Of a stretch of DNA of 41,852 nucleotides, positions 8,594-16,229 are shown one piece after another. The notes under the pieces are model-generated. The model made no database searches. It was not told the DNA's origin and worked only from the letters and a program-made list of their open reading frames with translations. The stretch's first letter is position 1. Every line of letters begins with the position of its first letter. Source of the DNA: an uncultured Clostridia bacterium (GTDB lineage Bacteria > Bacillota > Clostridia > Oscillospirales > Acutalibacteraceae). The DNA lies in the NCBI GenBank assembly GCA_947588875.1, contig CANPZK010000004.1, positions 1 to 41,852 on the forward strand, given 5' to 3'. A program made the translations under genes and the position numbers.

Positions 8594-8822
8594 GGCTGCC
8601 GCTCCGCCTGTTTACGGGTTGAGCGGGCGAGACGGGTTCGGGCGGCGACCGGCACGTTTCCCGCCGGCGGCGGGAAACGTGCGAAAAAACGCGGCGCGAA
8701 AAATCGCTGTGCCGAGGCGGGGTAAAATGCCGCGCCGCGTTTTTCAGCGCGGCTGCGCCGCGCGGGTCGCCGCCCGAACAGTCTGCCTCTCGCACGGAGC
8801 AAGGACGGGAAATGCGGCAGCC
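8594..8822. repeat. Cloverleaf repeat R1 (long form)
   Basis: The core is 8637-8778. Its outer stem TTCGGGCGGCGACC/GGTCGCCGCCCGAA is a perfect 14 bp. Hairpin A is 8652-8682 (GCACGTTTCCCGCC arms, GGC loop). The central arm AAAAACGCGGCGCG/CGCGCCGCGTTTTT has its loop at 8699-8730. Hairpin C is 8747-8763 (GCGCGGC-TGC-GCCGCGC). Outer ends GGCTGCCGC (8594-8602) and GCGGCAGCC (8814-8822) form a terminal inverted repeat also found in R3 and R8. It lies between the LCP gene stop and the terminator. Loop polarity is unclear in this copy. Confidence 0.85.
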
Positions 8823-8880
8823 CAGAAAGCCGCCCTATCGGCAAAAAGGCGCCGACCCAAAAGGGCCGGCGCCTGATGAA

Positions 8881-9939
8881 TCACGAGCCTTGAACAGAGC
8901 TTTCAAAAATGAACAGCGCGAGCCGCTTGCGCTGCGTTACCCAGTCGGTTATAACGACTATCGACTGCTTGTCTACGGTTTTATCGTATTTATATAAATC
9001 GTCCGCGGGAACTCTGTACTCCTCAAATTCGTAATTCAAATATGTCAGCGAGCTTGCTACAAGAGCCGTGATCTCATCCTTTTTGAGGTTGGTCGTTATC
9101 ATCGGCCCGATTTTTGAAACGATTTGCACTATCTCCCCGATGTTCGCCGTCTTGAACTCGCCTATAAGCGTGTTCAGCAGCTTTCTCTGCCTCTGCGTTC
9201 TGTCAAAGTCGTTTCCCGACACGACAAACTCCGGATGCTCCTCCTCGTCGTAGCCTCTGTCGCGCGCGTACCACAGCGCCTGTCTGCCGTTTAAGTGCGT
9301 CACACCTGCAACCTCCGGCATCTCGTAACGTTCCTCGACCTGATTGTTGATATAGCTCTGCCAGTTGATATACGCTATCTCGTCAGAGGAAAGCTCTATA
9401 TCCACTCCGCCGAGAATGTCGATTATCTCGCGAAATGCTCTGAAATCGACTACCGCGTATCTGTCGATATTTATTCCGAAATTAGTCTCTATCGTCTGTA
9501 TAGCGAGCTGCGCTCCGCCCCTTGTGTAGCCGGAGTTGAGCTTATCCTGACCGTAGCCCGGCACATTGACGTACAAATCTCTTAAAAACGACGTCATCTT
9601 GAGCTTCTTGTGGCGGTTGTCTATCGACATCATTATCATGGTGTCGCTCCTGCCGTGGTCGTCGCCCTCAAGTATGTGATCCTCGCCGAACAGCATAATA
9701 TTCAGTATTTGCGGATCGTTGAGCAGCTCGTCGCTGGAGAGGTCGGTATTCATATCGCCCGAGGACGACAGCGCGTTTCCGCCGGAGTTTGAATCGTCCA
9801 CATACTTATAATTGACGGAAGCTATGACGTTATACATAGTGAGCAAGCCTACGCCTATCGCCGCCGCTATGAGGCACCCCAAAAGCGCGATGGCTTTTTT
9901 GATTCCGAAAGCACTCTTCATCTTCTTTTCTTTTTTCAT
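8881..9939 (-). CDS. LytR-CpsA-Psr (LCP) family wall glycopolymer ligase
   Basis: A 352-residue membrane-anchored LCP protein. It has a basic N-terminus (MKKEKKMKSAFGIKK), one membrane helix at about 16-36, a Ser/Asn-rich linker, then the LCP domain: MLFGEDHILEG, HGRSDTMIMMSID, MTSFLRDLYVNVPGYGQDKLN, IDRYAVVDFRAF and LWYARDRGYD with the conserved Arg and Asp residues. LCP enzymes move lipid-linked teichoic acid or capsule chains onto peptidoglycan outside the membrane. The adjacent CDP-ribitol genes tarI and tarJ and the licD gene suggest the cargo is a ribitol-phosphate polymer; this is inference. The promoter lies 63 bp upstream. Confidence 0.92.
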   Translation of the reverse strand: MKKEKKMKSAFGIKKAIALLGCLIAAAIGVGLLTMYNVIASVNYKYVDDSNSGGNALSSSGDMNTDLSSDELLNDPQILNIMLFGEDHILEGDDHGRSDTMIMMSIDNRHKKLKMTSFLRDLYVNVPGYGQDKLNSGYTRGGAQLAIQTIETNFGINIDRYAVVDFRAFREIIDILGGVDIELSSDEIAYINWQSYINNQVEERYEMPEVAGVTHLNGRQALWYARDRGYDEEEHPEFVVSGNDFDRTQRQRKLLNTLIGEFKTANIGEIVQIVSKIGPMITTNLKKDEITALVASSLTYLNYEFEEYRVPADDLYKYDKTVDKQSIVVITDWVTQRKRLALFIFESSVQGS

Positions 9940-10001
9940 TTTTCCCCGTTGATACGGTACTCCCCTTTCCGTGATAACCGCATTTTAATCATATGTTAGT
10001 T

Positions 10002-10030
10002 ATTTTACAATATCTCTCCGAAAATTACAA
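10002..10030 (-). promoter_or_regulatory. Promoter for the LCP gene
   Basis: On the minus strand: TTGTAA (10025-10030), 17 bp, TAAAAT (10002-10007). It is placed just after the tarJ stop, so the LCP gene can be transcribed separately from tarIJ. Confidence 0.65.
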
Positions 10031-10054
10031 CAAAAAAATATTTACAACTTACCT

Positions 10055-11068
10055 TTACAATCTCCATTCAAACACCGTCTTGAACGGAGTGTTTAAATCG
10101 GTCGCGAATACGCGGTGTATGTCGTCTATCGACTTGACCGGCTCGTCCTCGTAAATTATAGAGCCGAGTCGCCGCCTTATCTTCTGGCTCTCCATCATCT
10201 TCGCCGCCTCAAGAAATTCCTCGCGCCCGCTGCGGCTGTTGCCTATCAGCGTCAGCCCCTTTTCGAGCACCTGCCGCGTGTCTATCGACACATAGTTTTC
10301 GCTTACTCCCAAAAGTCCGACCGTGCCCTGCGGTCTTATGTGCTCTATTATATCGTGTATCGCGTCGTAACAGCCCTCGCCTCCGGCGCACTCAAACGCA
10401 TGATCGACCTTCAAATCACCCGGTATGTTATATGTGAGGTGCGTTTCCGCTACAAAGGAAAATCTCGACAGCTTTCTTGAATTCTTGCCGAACACGATTA
10501 TCCTCGACTTTGGCATTTTCATCTTTAGGGCGCACGCGATTACAAACGCTACGCTCCCGTCGCCCCACACTCCTATTGTATCGCGGTACTTATGCGCCGC
10601 CTTATCGAGCCGCGACACGGCGTGAACGGCTACGCTGAGCATCTCGCACATGGTCGCCGTCTGATACGGGATACCCTGAACGCTCACGAGCCTGTCCGGC
10701 GGCAGAGTGACAAATTCGCTCATAAATCCGTCGTATCCGCTCGAGAGAAAGCGCGAGCCCTCCTGATAGTTCTCGTAGATTCCCTCGCGCTCGCGGCCGG
10801 GAATATTGGGTATCAACACGACCCTCTCCCCCTGCTTAAAGGTTCCCGTCTTGTCCGACAGCACCTCGCCGCAGCACTCGTGTATCAGCGCCATGGGGAG
10901 CTTCTGCGCGAGCGTTTTCAAATCGCGGTTGCCGAGGTAATACCTCTGGTCGGCGCGGCATATCGACATATATCTCGGCCTTACTAGCACGTTGTCGGAT
11001 ATGTCCGCGTCCTCATACTTCACGCTTATAAATTGAGGATTCACAAGCTGGTAAATATAATTAATCAC
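10055..11068 (-). CDS. tarJ: Ribitol-5-phosphate dehydrogenase TarJ
   Basis: A 337-residue zinc-type medium-chain dehydrogenase close to TarJ, which reduces ribulose-5-phosphate to ribitol-5-phosphate with NADPH. The N-terminal RPRYMSICRADQRYYLGNR segment holds the catalytic-zinc Cys, and LIHECCGEVL the His/Glu/Cys site. The nucleotide-binding fold follows (GVWGDGSVAFVIACALK), with ECAGGEGCYDAIHDIIEHI and the late NSRSGREEF typical of the subfamily. The start overlaps tarI by 8 bp. The partner gene supports CDP-ribitol synthesis rather than general alcohol metabolism. Confidence 0.9.
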   Translation of the reverse strand: MINYIYQLVNPQFISVKYEDADISDNVLVRPRYMSICRADQRYYLGNRDLKTLAQKLPMALIHECCGEVLSDKTGTFKQGERVVLIPNIPGREREGIYENYQEGSRFLSSGYDGFMSEFVTLPPDRLVSVQGIPYQTATMCEMLSVAVHAVSRLDKAAHKYRDTIGVWGDGSVAFVIACALKMKMPKSRIIVFGKNSRKLSRFSFVAETHLTYNIPGDLKVDHAFECAGGEGCYDAIHDIIEHIRPQGTVGLLGVSENYVSIDTRQVLEKGLTLIGNSRSGREEFLEAAKMMESQKIRRRLGSIIYEDEPVKSIDDIHRVFATDLNTPFKTVFEWRL

Positions 11069-11780
11069 TTTCTTTTATACCTCCCACAAGCACTTGAGCA
11101 ATCTTATAGTCAGTTACTGTGGTTATCTTCATGTTTGATATTTCTCCGTCTACAAGCTTTACGGGCGTTCCCCTCATGACGCATATCTTGCACGCGTCGG
11201 TCAGTATCGCCTTTTCGCTCGGCTTGAGCTTTGAGTAAAGCTCCTTGAGCAGCTTTATATTGAAGCTCTGCGGCGTTTGCCCCTGATACATTATCTTTCT
11301 GTCCGGTATTTCAGATATATCCGCTCCGTCGTGCGATTTCACTATCGTATCGGTCGCCGGCACGACCGTATCGCACGCCCCGAACTTTATCGCCGCGTTG
11401 ATGTTGTCCTCGAGTATTCTCAGCGTTACAAACGGGCGGACCGCGTCGTGGGTCACTATTATGTCGTCGTCCTCTATCGCGCCGTAATCCTTGGCTATTT
11501 CGTCGATTATATTGAATATCGTGCCGTTGCGGTTTTCTCCGCCCGGCGCAAGCCGAACCTTTTCAAGATCCAAATCGTACTTTTCGAGAAGGTCCGTCAT
11601 ATGCGACATCCAGCTCGGGTGGATACCGAGATATATTGCGTCGAAGCGGCTGCACGTCAGCATTTTTTCGAGCGTATGGATTATTATAGGCTTTTTGTCG
11701 AGGGGCAAAAACTGCTTCGGCAGAGATGAAATGTGCATTCTCGTTCCGCTTCCGCCTGCTAAAATCGCACCGTAAATCAT
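11061..11780 (-). CDS. tarI: D-ribitol-5-phosphate cytidylyltransferase TarI (IspD fold)
   Basis: A 239-residue cytidylyltransferase. The CTP-binding signature AILAGGSGTRM is at residues 5-15, followed by PKQFLPLDKKPI; the HDAVRPFVT motif and the late TPQSFNIKLLKE segment are also present. The family includes IspD (methylerythritol pathway) and TarI (CDP-ribitol). The immediately following tarJ, with overlapping ends, and length near 238 residues point to TarI. AGGAGGT lies 9 nt before the ATG. Repeat R2 separates this pair from the upstream licD gene. Confidence 0.9.
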   Translation of the reverse strand: MIYGAILAGGSGTRMHISSLPKQFLPLDKKPIIIHTLEKMLTCSRFDAIYLGIHPSWMSHMTDLLEKYDLDLEKVRLAPGGENRNGTIFNIIDEIAKDYGAIEDDDIIVTHDAVRPFVTLRILEDNINAAIKFGACDTVVPATDTIVKSHDGADISEIPDRKIMYQGQTPQSFNIKLLKELYSKLKPSEKAILTDACKICVMRGTPVKLVDGEISNMKITTVTDYKIAQVLVGGIKESD

Positions 11781-11880
11781 AATGATTTTACCTCCTGTTT
11801 TTTAATTCGGTTTTATAAATATGTTAATAAAGTGAAAATCGGCGTGGCTTTGTCGCCCGTTCAGGGTTAATCGCGGGGGC

Positions 11881-12017
11881 GCGGGGCGGCGACCGGCGCG
11901 GCGCAGCCGCGCCGGAAAACGCGGCGGCGAAAATATTTTTCACAGAGGCAAGCCCCTGCCCCGCCGCGTTTTCGGCAAATTCCCGCCGGAGGCGGGAATT
12001 TGCGGTCGCCGCCCCGC
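11881..12017. repeat. Cloverleaf repeat R2
   Basis: The outer stem GCGGGGCGGCGACC (11881-11894) pairs perfectly with GGTCGCCGCCCCGC (12004-12017). Hairpin A is 11895-11913 (GGCGCGGC-GCA-GCCGCGCC). The central arm is GAAAACGCGGCGG (11915-11927) with CCGCCGCGTTTTC (11961-11973); its loop contains CAGAGG then CCCTGCC (+ polarity). Hairpin C is 11975-12003 (GCAAATTCCCGCC arms). It begins 29 bp after the licD stop. No separate terminator is seen between it and tarI. Confidence 0.85.
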
Positions 12018-12046
12018 TTCCCGCGCCCTCGCTCCCGCTGTGAGGG

Positions 12047-12892
12047 TCATATGCACGGCTTGTCCAAATCAAGATAGCATAAATCGTGATGCGGCGCGCG
12101 CTCGCTCTCCGGCGGCATAGCCATATATTCCCCGAACGCCATCTTCAAATATCTGTCGTACCCCTTGGGCAGGGGCATCATGTATCCCTCAAACTCCTTT
12201 AAGACCACCCCGTCAAAAATATCCTTGGGATACTCTATGCTCATATATTTCGGTCCGGCGCAAAGCTCCGTTATGCAGTCGCAGTCCTCGACTTTATATT
12301 TCGTCATATGCCGCTCAGCCATACGCCAGATTTTTCTTCTCACACCGCTGCCCCTGAATATCCCAAGCAGTATCCTGCTGCCAAGGGCTATTACCCCGCC
12401 GTGCTTTTGCGGCACGACCTGAGCGAGGAACAGCGAATACACCACCGCCCACAGCTTCTGCATTTTCCTCTTGAAGCCGTGCGGACAGCCGTCGAGCGGA
12501 AAAACGTCCATCACAAGACCGTGCGGAACGTCTATGTCAGCCTGGTTTAGCTTTACGCAGGTCGCGGAGGTGTCCACTATCGTCGTGAATATATTCCCCG
12601 TGAATATCTCGTCGTCCGTCTTAAGGCAAAGGAACCTCGGATCCTTTGAATATTTTTTCCAAAGCTCGGGCAGCCTTTCATAGTCGCCGCGCGGCATAAA
12701 AACGTCTATATCGTCGTCCCAAGGGATAAAGCCCTTATTTCTCAGGGAGCCTATACAGCAGCCGCCGCAGAAAAAGAACGTAAGTCCGTGTTCGTCGCAG
12801 AACTGCTTGAAATACACGAGCGTTTCAAGCTCCTTTAGCTGGAGCCGCCTTATCGTTTCGTCGGAAAGCGCGATGGGCTTCGGTTCGTTCAT
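12047..12892 (-). CDS. licD: LicD family phosphotransferase
   Basis: A 281-residue LicD-family protein (PF04991, nucleotidyltransferase fold). The N-terminal FCDEHGLTFFFCGGCCIGSL segment and the metal-binding GFIPWDDDIDVFMPRGDYER define the family, and the MDVFPLDGCP motif follows. Bacterial LicD attaches phosphocholine to teichoic acid or capsule sugars. Human fukutin and FKRP, of the same fold, transfer ribitol-5-phosphate from CDP-ribitol. Since tarI and tarJ lie next door and no choline genes are seen, ribitol-phosphate transfer is plausible here, but it is unproven. The ATG overlaps the stop of the GT2 gene by 4 bp. Confidence 0.9.
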   Translation of the reverse strand: MNEPKPIALSDETIRRLQLKELETLVYFKQFCDEHGLTFFFCGGCCIGSLRNKGFIPWDDDIDVFMPRGDYERLPELWKKYSKDPRFLCLKTDDEIFTGNIFTTIVDTSATCVKLNQADIDVPHGLVMDVFPLDGCPHGFKRKMQKLWAVVYSLFLAQVVPQKHGGVIALGSRILLGIFRGSGVRRKIWRMAERHMTKYKVEDCDCITELCAGPKYMSIEYPKDIFDGVVLKEFEGYMMPLPKGYDRYLKMAFGEYMAMPPESERAPHHDLCYLDLDKPCI

Positions 12893-13956
12893 TCACAATC
12901 CCCCGTTTCGCTTCTCAGTTTATTTTTCACAAGCTCTATCCCCTCGCCCGATTTTCTTCTTGCGCCGCCTCGCCAAAATGGCATTTTTATGAGCCCGATA
13001 AGGCTGCCTATTCCGTAGGAAATGTGAAGGAGCGGGAAAATAAGCGGCAGGAGCAAAAACTGCGGGCGGCCCTTGCCGTTTGTAAAGGCTCCGGCTGTTA
13101 TAATTACGTCAAAAATGAGATACAACGCCGCCAAGGCTATCAGCGGAACAAAAAATCCGAAGGCGCAGAAAATCACGGAGAGGATAAGGGCGCAGACCAG
13201 GGCGAGCGGGGCAAAATGAAAGAGGGATATGCACCCGGGACATACTCCGAGCGTCAGCGCGACCCAAAGCCCGTTGCCGAACTTCTGCTTCATCATTCGC
13301 GGCAGACTGCTCCTGATATACTGGTAAGACCTTATCCTCGGATCGCAGCATATCCTGTAACCCGCCGACCTTATGCGGTAGTGCATCTCGTTGTCCTCGG
13401 TTCGCCCGAGCTGCTCGTTAAAGCCGCCTACCTTCGCAAAGACCTCCCGACGGTACGCCCCGTGAAAAACCGAGTCCACATACCGCTTTTTGTCGCTCTC
13501 CCGTCTATATACGGCAAAGGAGCTGCCGAAAAGCGACTCCTCCGCGGCGAGCAGCGTAAGCTGCCACGGAGTTTCCTCCATAGCCCTCGCGGGTCTGCCG
13601 CCGCCGCAAACGTACTCCCCGCTCTCGATACATCTCGCGTTCTCGCTGAGAAAATCCGACGGTATGGAGCTGTGCGCGTCAAGGCGTATTATCACGTCGC
13701 CGCAGGAATTTATTATCGCGACGTTCCACGCGCCCGCCTGATTTCCCACCTTGCAGTCTACCACTTTTACGCTGTTGTAATCCTTATTCCGCGCGGCAAA
13801 GTCGAGCATGAGCCTCTTTGTGCCGTCGCGCGAGCAGTTATTTACAAGCACCACCTGAGTGTCGCTCTTTGGATAGGTCTGCTTTTCAATTTTTTCAAAC
13901 AAGCCCTTTAGAGCGTTTTCCTCATTCAGAGCTATAACACATAAAGAAATCAGCAT
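12889..13956 (-). CDS. Membrane-anchored family 2 glycosyltransferase
   Basis: A 355-residue protein. The N-terminal GT-A domain starts SLCVIALNEENALKGLFEKI and has VVLVNNCSRDGTKRLM, the metal-site region VIIRLDAHSSIP and the acceptor region LGRTEDNEMHYRIR (ED motif). Hydrophobic segments follow at about 240-275, 277-300 and 310-335. The arrangement resembles ExoA-like transferases that add sugars to lipid-linked intermediates at the inner membrane face. Donor and acceptor are unknown. It overlaps licD by 4 bp and follows the DUF975-like gene by one base, so the three are surely co-transcribed. Confidence 0.87.
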   Translation of the reverse strand: MLISLCVIALNEENALKGLFEKIEKQTYPKSDTQVVLVNNCSRDGTKRLMLDFAARNKDYNSVKVVDCKVGNQAGAWNVAIINSCGDVIIRLDAHSSIPSDFLSENARCIESGEYVCGGGRPARAMEETPWQLTLLAAEESLFGSSFAVYRRESDKKRYVDSVFHGAYRREVFAKVGGFNEQLGRTEDNEMHYRIRSAGYRICCDPRIRSYQYIRSSLPRMMKQKFGNGLWVALTLGVCPGCISLFHFAPLALVCALILSVIFCAFGFFVPLIALAALYLIFDVIITAGAFTNGKGRPQFLLLPLIFPLLHISYGIGSLIGLIKMPFWRGGARRKSGEGIELVKNKLRSETGDCE

Positions 13957-13957
13957 A

Positions 13958-14830
13958 TCATTCTCCGGCTAAAATATTTTGCGCGCTTTCAAGTCCGCGG
14001 TAAGCATCCGCATCCGGCTGTCCGTCGCGCGCCGCCCGCTCGCTGTCGCGCGTTTTTATTATCCATTTTGCGCTGTTTGCAAATGATACCGTCATATACG
14101 GAAACACATATAAAAGAGGAATAAAGAAAAAGCAGAGCAGCAGCCACGGCACAAACGAAAAGAAAAGCATGAGATACTTTTCGGTGTTGCCCTTCATATA
14201 TTCGATCGAGCGCCTTATTATAGCGGAATAACTTTCTCCGCCCTCCGAGTCAATATAGAAGTACTGCGCGAGGAAATATTTAGCCGTAAGCACAAGCGCC
14301 GCCACCGCGCCGCACGAACCTAATATAATGCAGAAAATAAGCAGCAGGGTAGAAATTATACTGTCGCCGGCGAAAAAGTAATACGCGACGGCGCATATTA
14401 TCGAGGGGAGAAGCGTCAGTACAGCCGTGAAAAGCACGCGCAGCAAAACGGCGAGGTTGAAGCAGAGGGAATCAAAATATCTGCCGCGCGAAAAATAGTA
14501 AAAAATGTCGGACGCGCAAACGCGCTCGCCGCGTGCGGCTGCCGCGCCGATTCTCGTTATGCCGCTGATGAGCGGCAAAAAAAGCACAACGGCGGTAATT
14601 TTCAGAGCTTCTATGGCAAGGCACACGGAGGCGTTTACGGGCATTTTCTCAAACGCTTCAATAAAGCTCTTTGCGTCCGCGTTTTCTATGCCTAAAAAGA
14701 GAATAAATGTTTCTATTATATCCGCAAACAGAAAGGGGACAAAAAGCGCCGCAAACGCGGCTATAAACACCGCCCAGTTTCCCTTTAGAAATTCCCTCGC
14801 CTGCTTTTTAACCAAAAAACTACCGCCCAT
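13958..14830 (-). CDS. DUF975-like polytopic membrane protein
   Basis: A 290-residue integral membrane protein with about six hydrophobic segments (near 18-40, 70-95, 118-150, 155-185, 215-240 and a short one ending before 255). The N-terminal VKKQAREFLKGNWAVFI and the late SIEYMKGNTEKYLMLFFSF followed by LLYVFPYMTVSFANSAKW match the DUF975 pattern. Function is unknown; the family often sits near envelope genes. AAGGAG lies upstream of the ATG. One base separates its stop from the glycosyltransferase start. Confidence 0.75.
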   Translation of the reverse strand: MGGSFLVKKQAREFLKGNWAVFIAAFAALFVPFLFADIIETFILFLGIENADAKSFIEAFEKMPVNASVCLAIEALKITAVVLFLPLISGITRIGAAAARGERVCASDIFYYFSRGRYFDSLCFNLAVLLRVLFTAVLTLLPSIICAVAYYFFAGDSIISTLLLIFCIILGSCGAVAALVLTAKYFLAQYFYIDSEGGESYSAIIRRSIEYMKGNTEKYLMLFFSFVPWLLLCFFFIPLLYVFPYMTVSFANSAKWIIKTRDSERAARDGQPDADAYRGLESAQNILAGE

Positions 14831-14842
14831 AATTACTCCTTA

Positions 14843-16216
14843 TCAATCGCAGTTAAGCATATCGTACATAGCCTGCAAGCATATCTGCGCGTGCAGGAAA
14901 AACTTTTCTTCGTCGAGCGACTCGTCGCTGTTGTGCATACGGCTCTCGTCGTCGGGGAATAGCGGCCCGAAAGCGACTCCCCTTCCGCCGAGCATTCTCG
15001 CGTAGGTTCCTCCGCCCGTCGAGTAAAGCGCGGGCTTTTCCCCCGCTACCGCCTCATAGGACGAGCTTAAAAGCCTTACAAGCTCCGAGTCCTCATCAAG
15101 GCGCAGCGGCTTTATGTGGTCTATTATCCTCACCTTTAGCCCCTCCTTTTCAGCCGCCTTTCTGATTCTGTAAAACACGGCGTCGCTGTCCATCGTCACG
15201 GGGTAGCGAATATCTATCGCCGCCTTCGCCGAATTTTCGAGTATGCTCACCATGCTCAGGCAGAGCGTAAGCGAGCCGGAGGCGCTGTCGCGCATTTTTA
15301 TGCCAAGCGAATTGCCGTTCGTTTCAAGTCCTATCGAGTTATCTAAAAAGCCGACGAGAGAGCCGAGCCCCCGATAGCCGAAGTTCGACGTGAGCAAATC
15401 TATCAGCTGAGCCGCCGCGTTTACGCCCTTGTCGGGCTCGCACGCGTGAGCGGCTTTGCCCGTCGCTATTATCATCATACCGTCTATTGTGTATTTAAAT
15501 TCAAAGTCAACGTCCGTCTTTGCGTCCGCAAAGCGGTAGAGCTGGTGCTCGTCGGCTTCGGAGCAGTCGAGCAGCACATACGCCTTGTCGGGAACCGCGT
15601 TGAGCGCGTTGCCCGCCTTGAACTCGTTTAAAAACGTCCCGTCGTTGTCGGGAGCTTCTATCTCGATTTGCATTATCCCCTTTTCGGCGGCGCATATGCC
15701 GTACTCGCTGTCAGGGGTAAAGCTCATATCGGGCAGGGGCTGAGCCTCAAGGTAGGTCTTTATACATTCCATGCCGACCTCCTCGCGCGTGCCGTATATA
15801 GCCCGCAGGGTGTTTTTGCCCTTTATCCCCTCGTCCTTAAGCACTTTTAAGCAGTAGAGAGCGATTATCGCCGCTCCCTTGTCGTCCGCAACTCCTCTGC
15901 CGTACAGTCTGCCGTCGCGCCTTGAAAGCTCAAACGCGTCGCTGCTCCAGCCGGAACCGGCGGGAACCACGTCGAGGTGGGTCAGCACTCCGCACAGTCT
16001 TCCTCCGTCGCCGTACTGAACGTGGCCGGCTATATCCCGAACATTCTCGGCTTCAAGCCCCATCTCGGCGGCGCGGTTGAGTATAAACTCAAGCGCCCTT
16101 TTCGTTTCGTCCTCCGACTGAGATGATACCGACCTTATGCTTATCAGCGCGGCGAGGTCCTTTAATATATCGTCCTTATATTTTAATATTTTTTCACCGA
16201 ATGACAAATACTCCAT
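14843..16216 (-). CDS. pepV: M20 family dipeptidase (PepV/Sapep-like)
   Basis: A 457-residue metallopeptidase of the M20 family. The first zinc-site motif is [12 protein letters not shown], the bridging Asp lies in [10 protein letters not shown], the catalytic Glu pair in [12 protein letters not shown] and the next ligand in [16 protein letters not shown] lid domain (about 190-310) and the late [10 protein letters not shown] with a final His ([11 protein letters not shown]) complete the PepV layout. Such enzymes cut unsupported dipeptides after uptake in the cytoplasm. Nothing in the neighbours explains a wall role, so it may simply share a transcript. GGGAG directly precedes the ATG, unusually close. 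Confidence 0.9.
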   Translation of the reverse strand: MEYLSFGEKILKYKDDILKDLAALISIRSVSSQSEDETKRALEFILNRAAEMGLEAENVRDIAGHVQYGDGGRLCGVLTHLDVVPAGSGWSSDAFELSRRDGRLYGRGVADDKGAAIIALYCLKVLKDEGIKGKNTLRAIYGTREEVGMECIKTYLEAQPLPDMSFTPDSEYGICAAEKGIMQIEIEAPDNDGTFLNEFKAGNALNAVPDKAYVLLDCSEADEHQLYRFADAKTDVDFEFKYTIDGMMIIATGKAAHACEPDKGVNAAAQLIDLLTSNFGYRGLGSLVGFLDNSIGLETNGNSLGIKMRDSASGSLTLCLSMVSILENSAKAAIDIRYPVTMDSDAVFYRIRKAAEKEGLKVRIIDHIKPLRLDEDSELVRLLSSSYEAVAGEKPALYSTGGGTYARMLGGRGVAFGPLFPDDESRMHNSDESLDEEKFFLHAQICLQAMYDMLNCD

Positions 16217-16229
16217 CTCCCGTTAAAAG

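Noticed and set aside
8533..8876. Several frames across repeat R1 (also across R2-R6 and R8)
   Set aside because: They are Arg/Pro/Ala-rich translations of palindromic repeat DNA, open on both strands at once and not shared between copies.
11061..11780. IspD (isoprenoid) as the call for the cytidylyltransferase
   Set aside because: Same fold, but the overlapping tarJ gene makes TarI the better fit.
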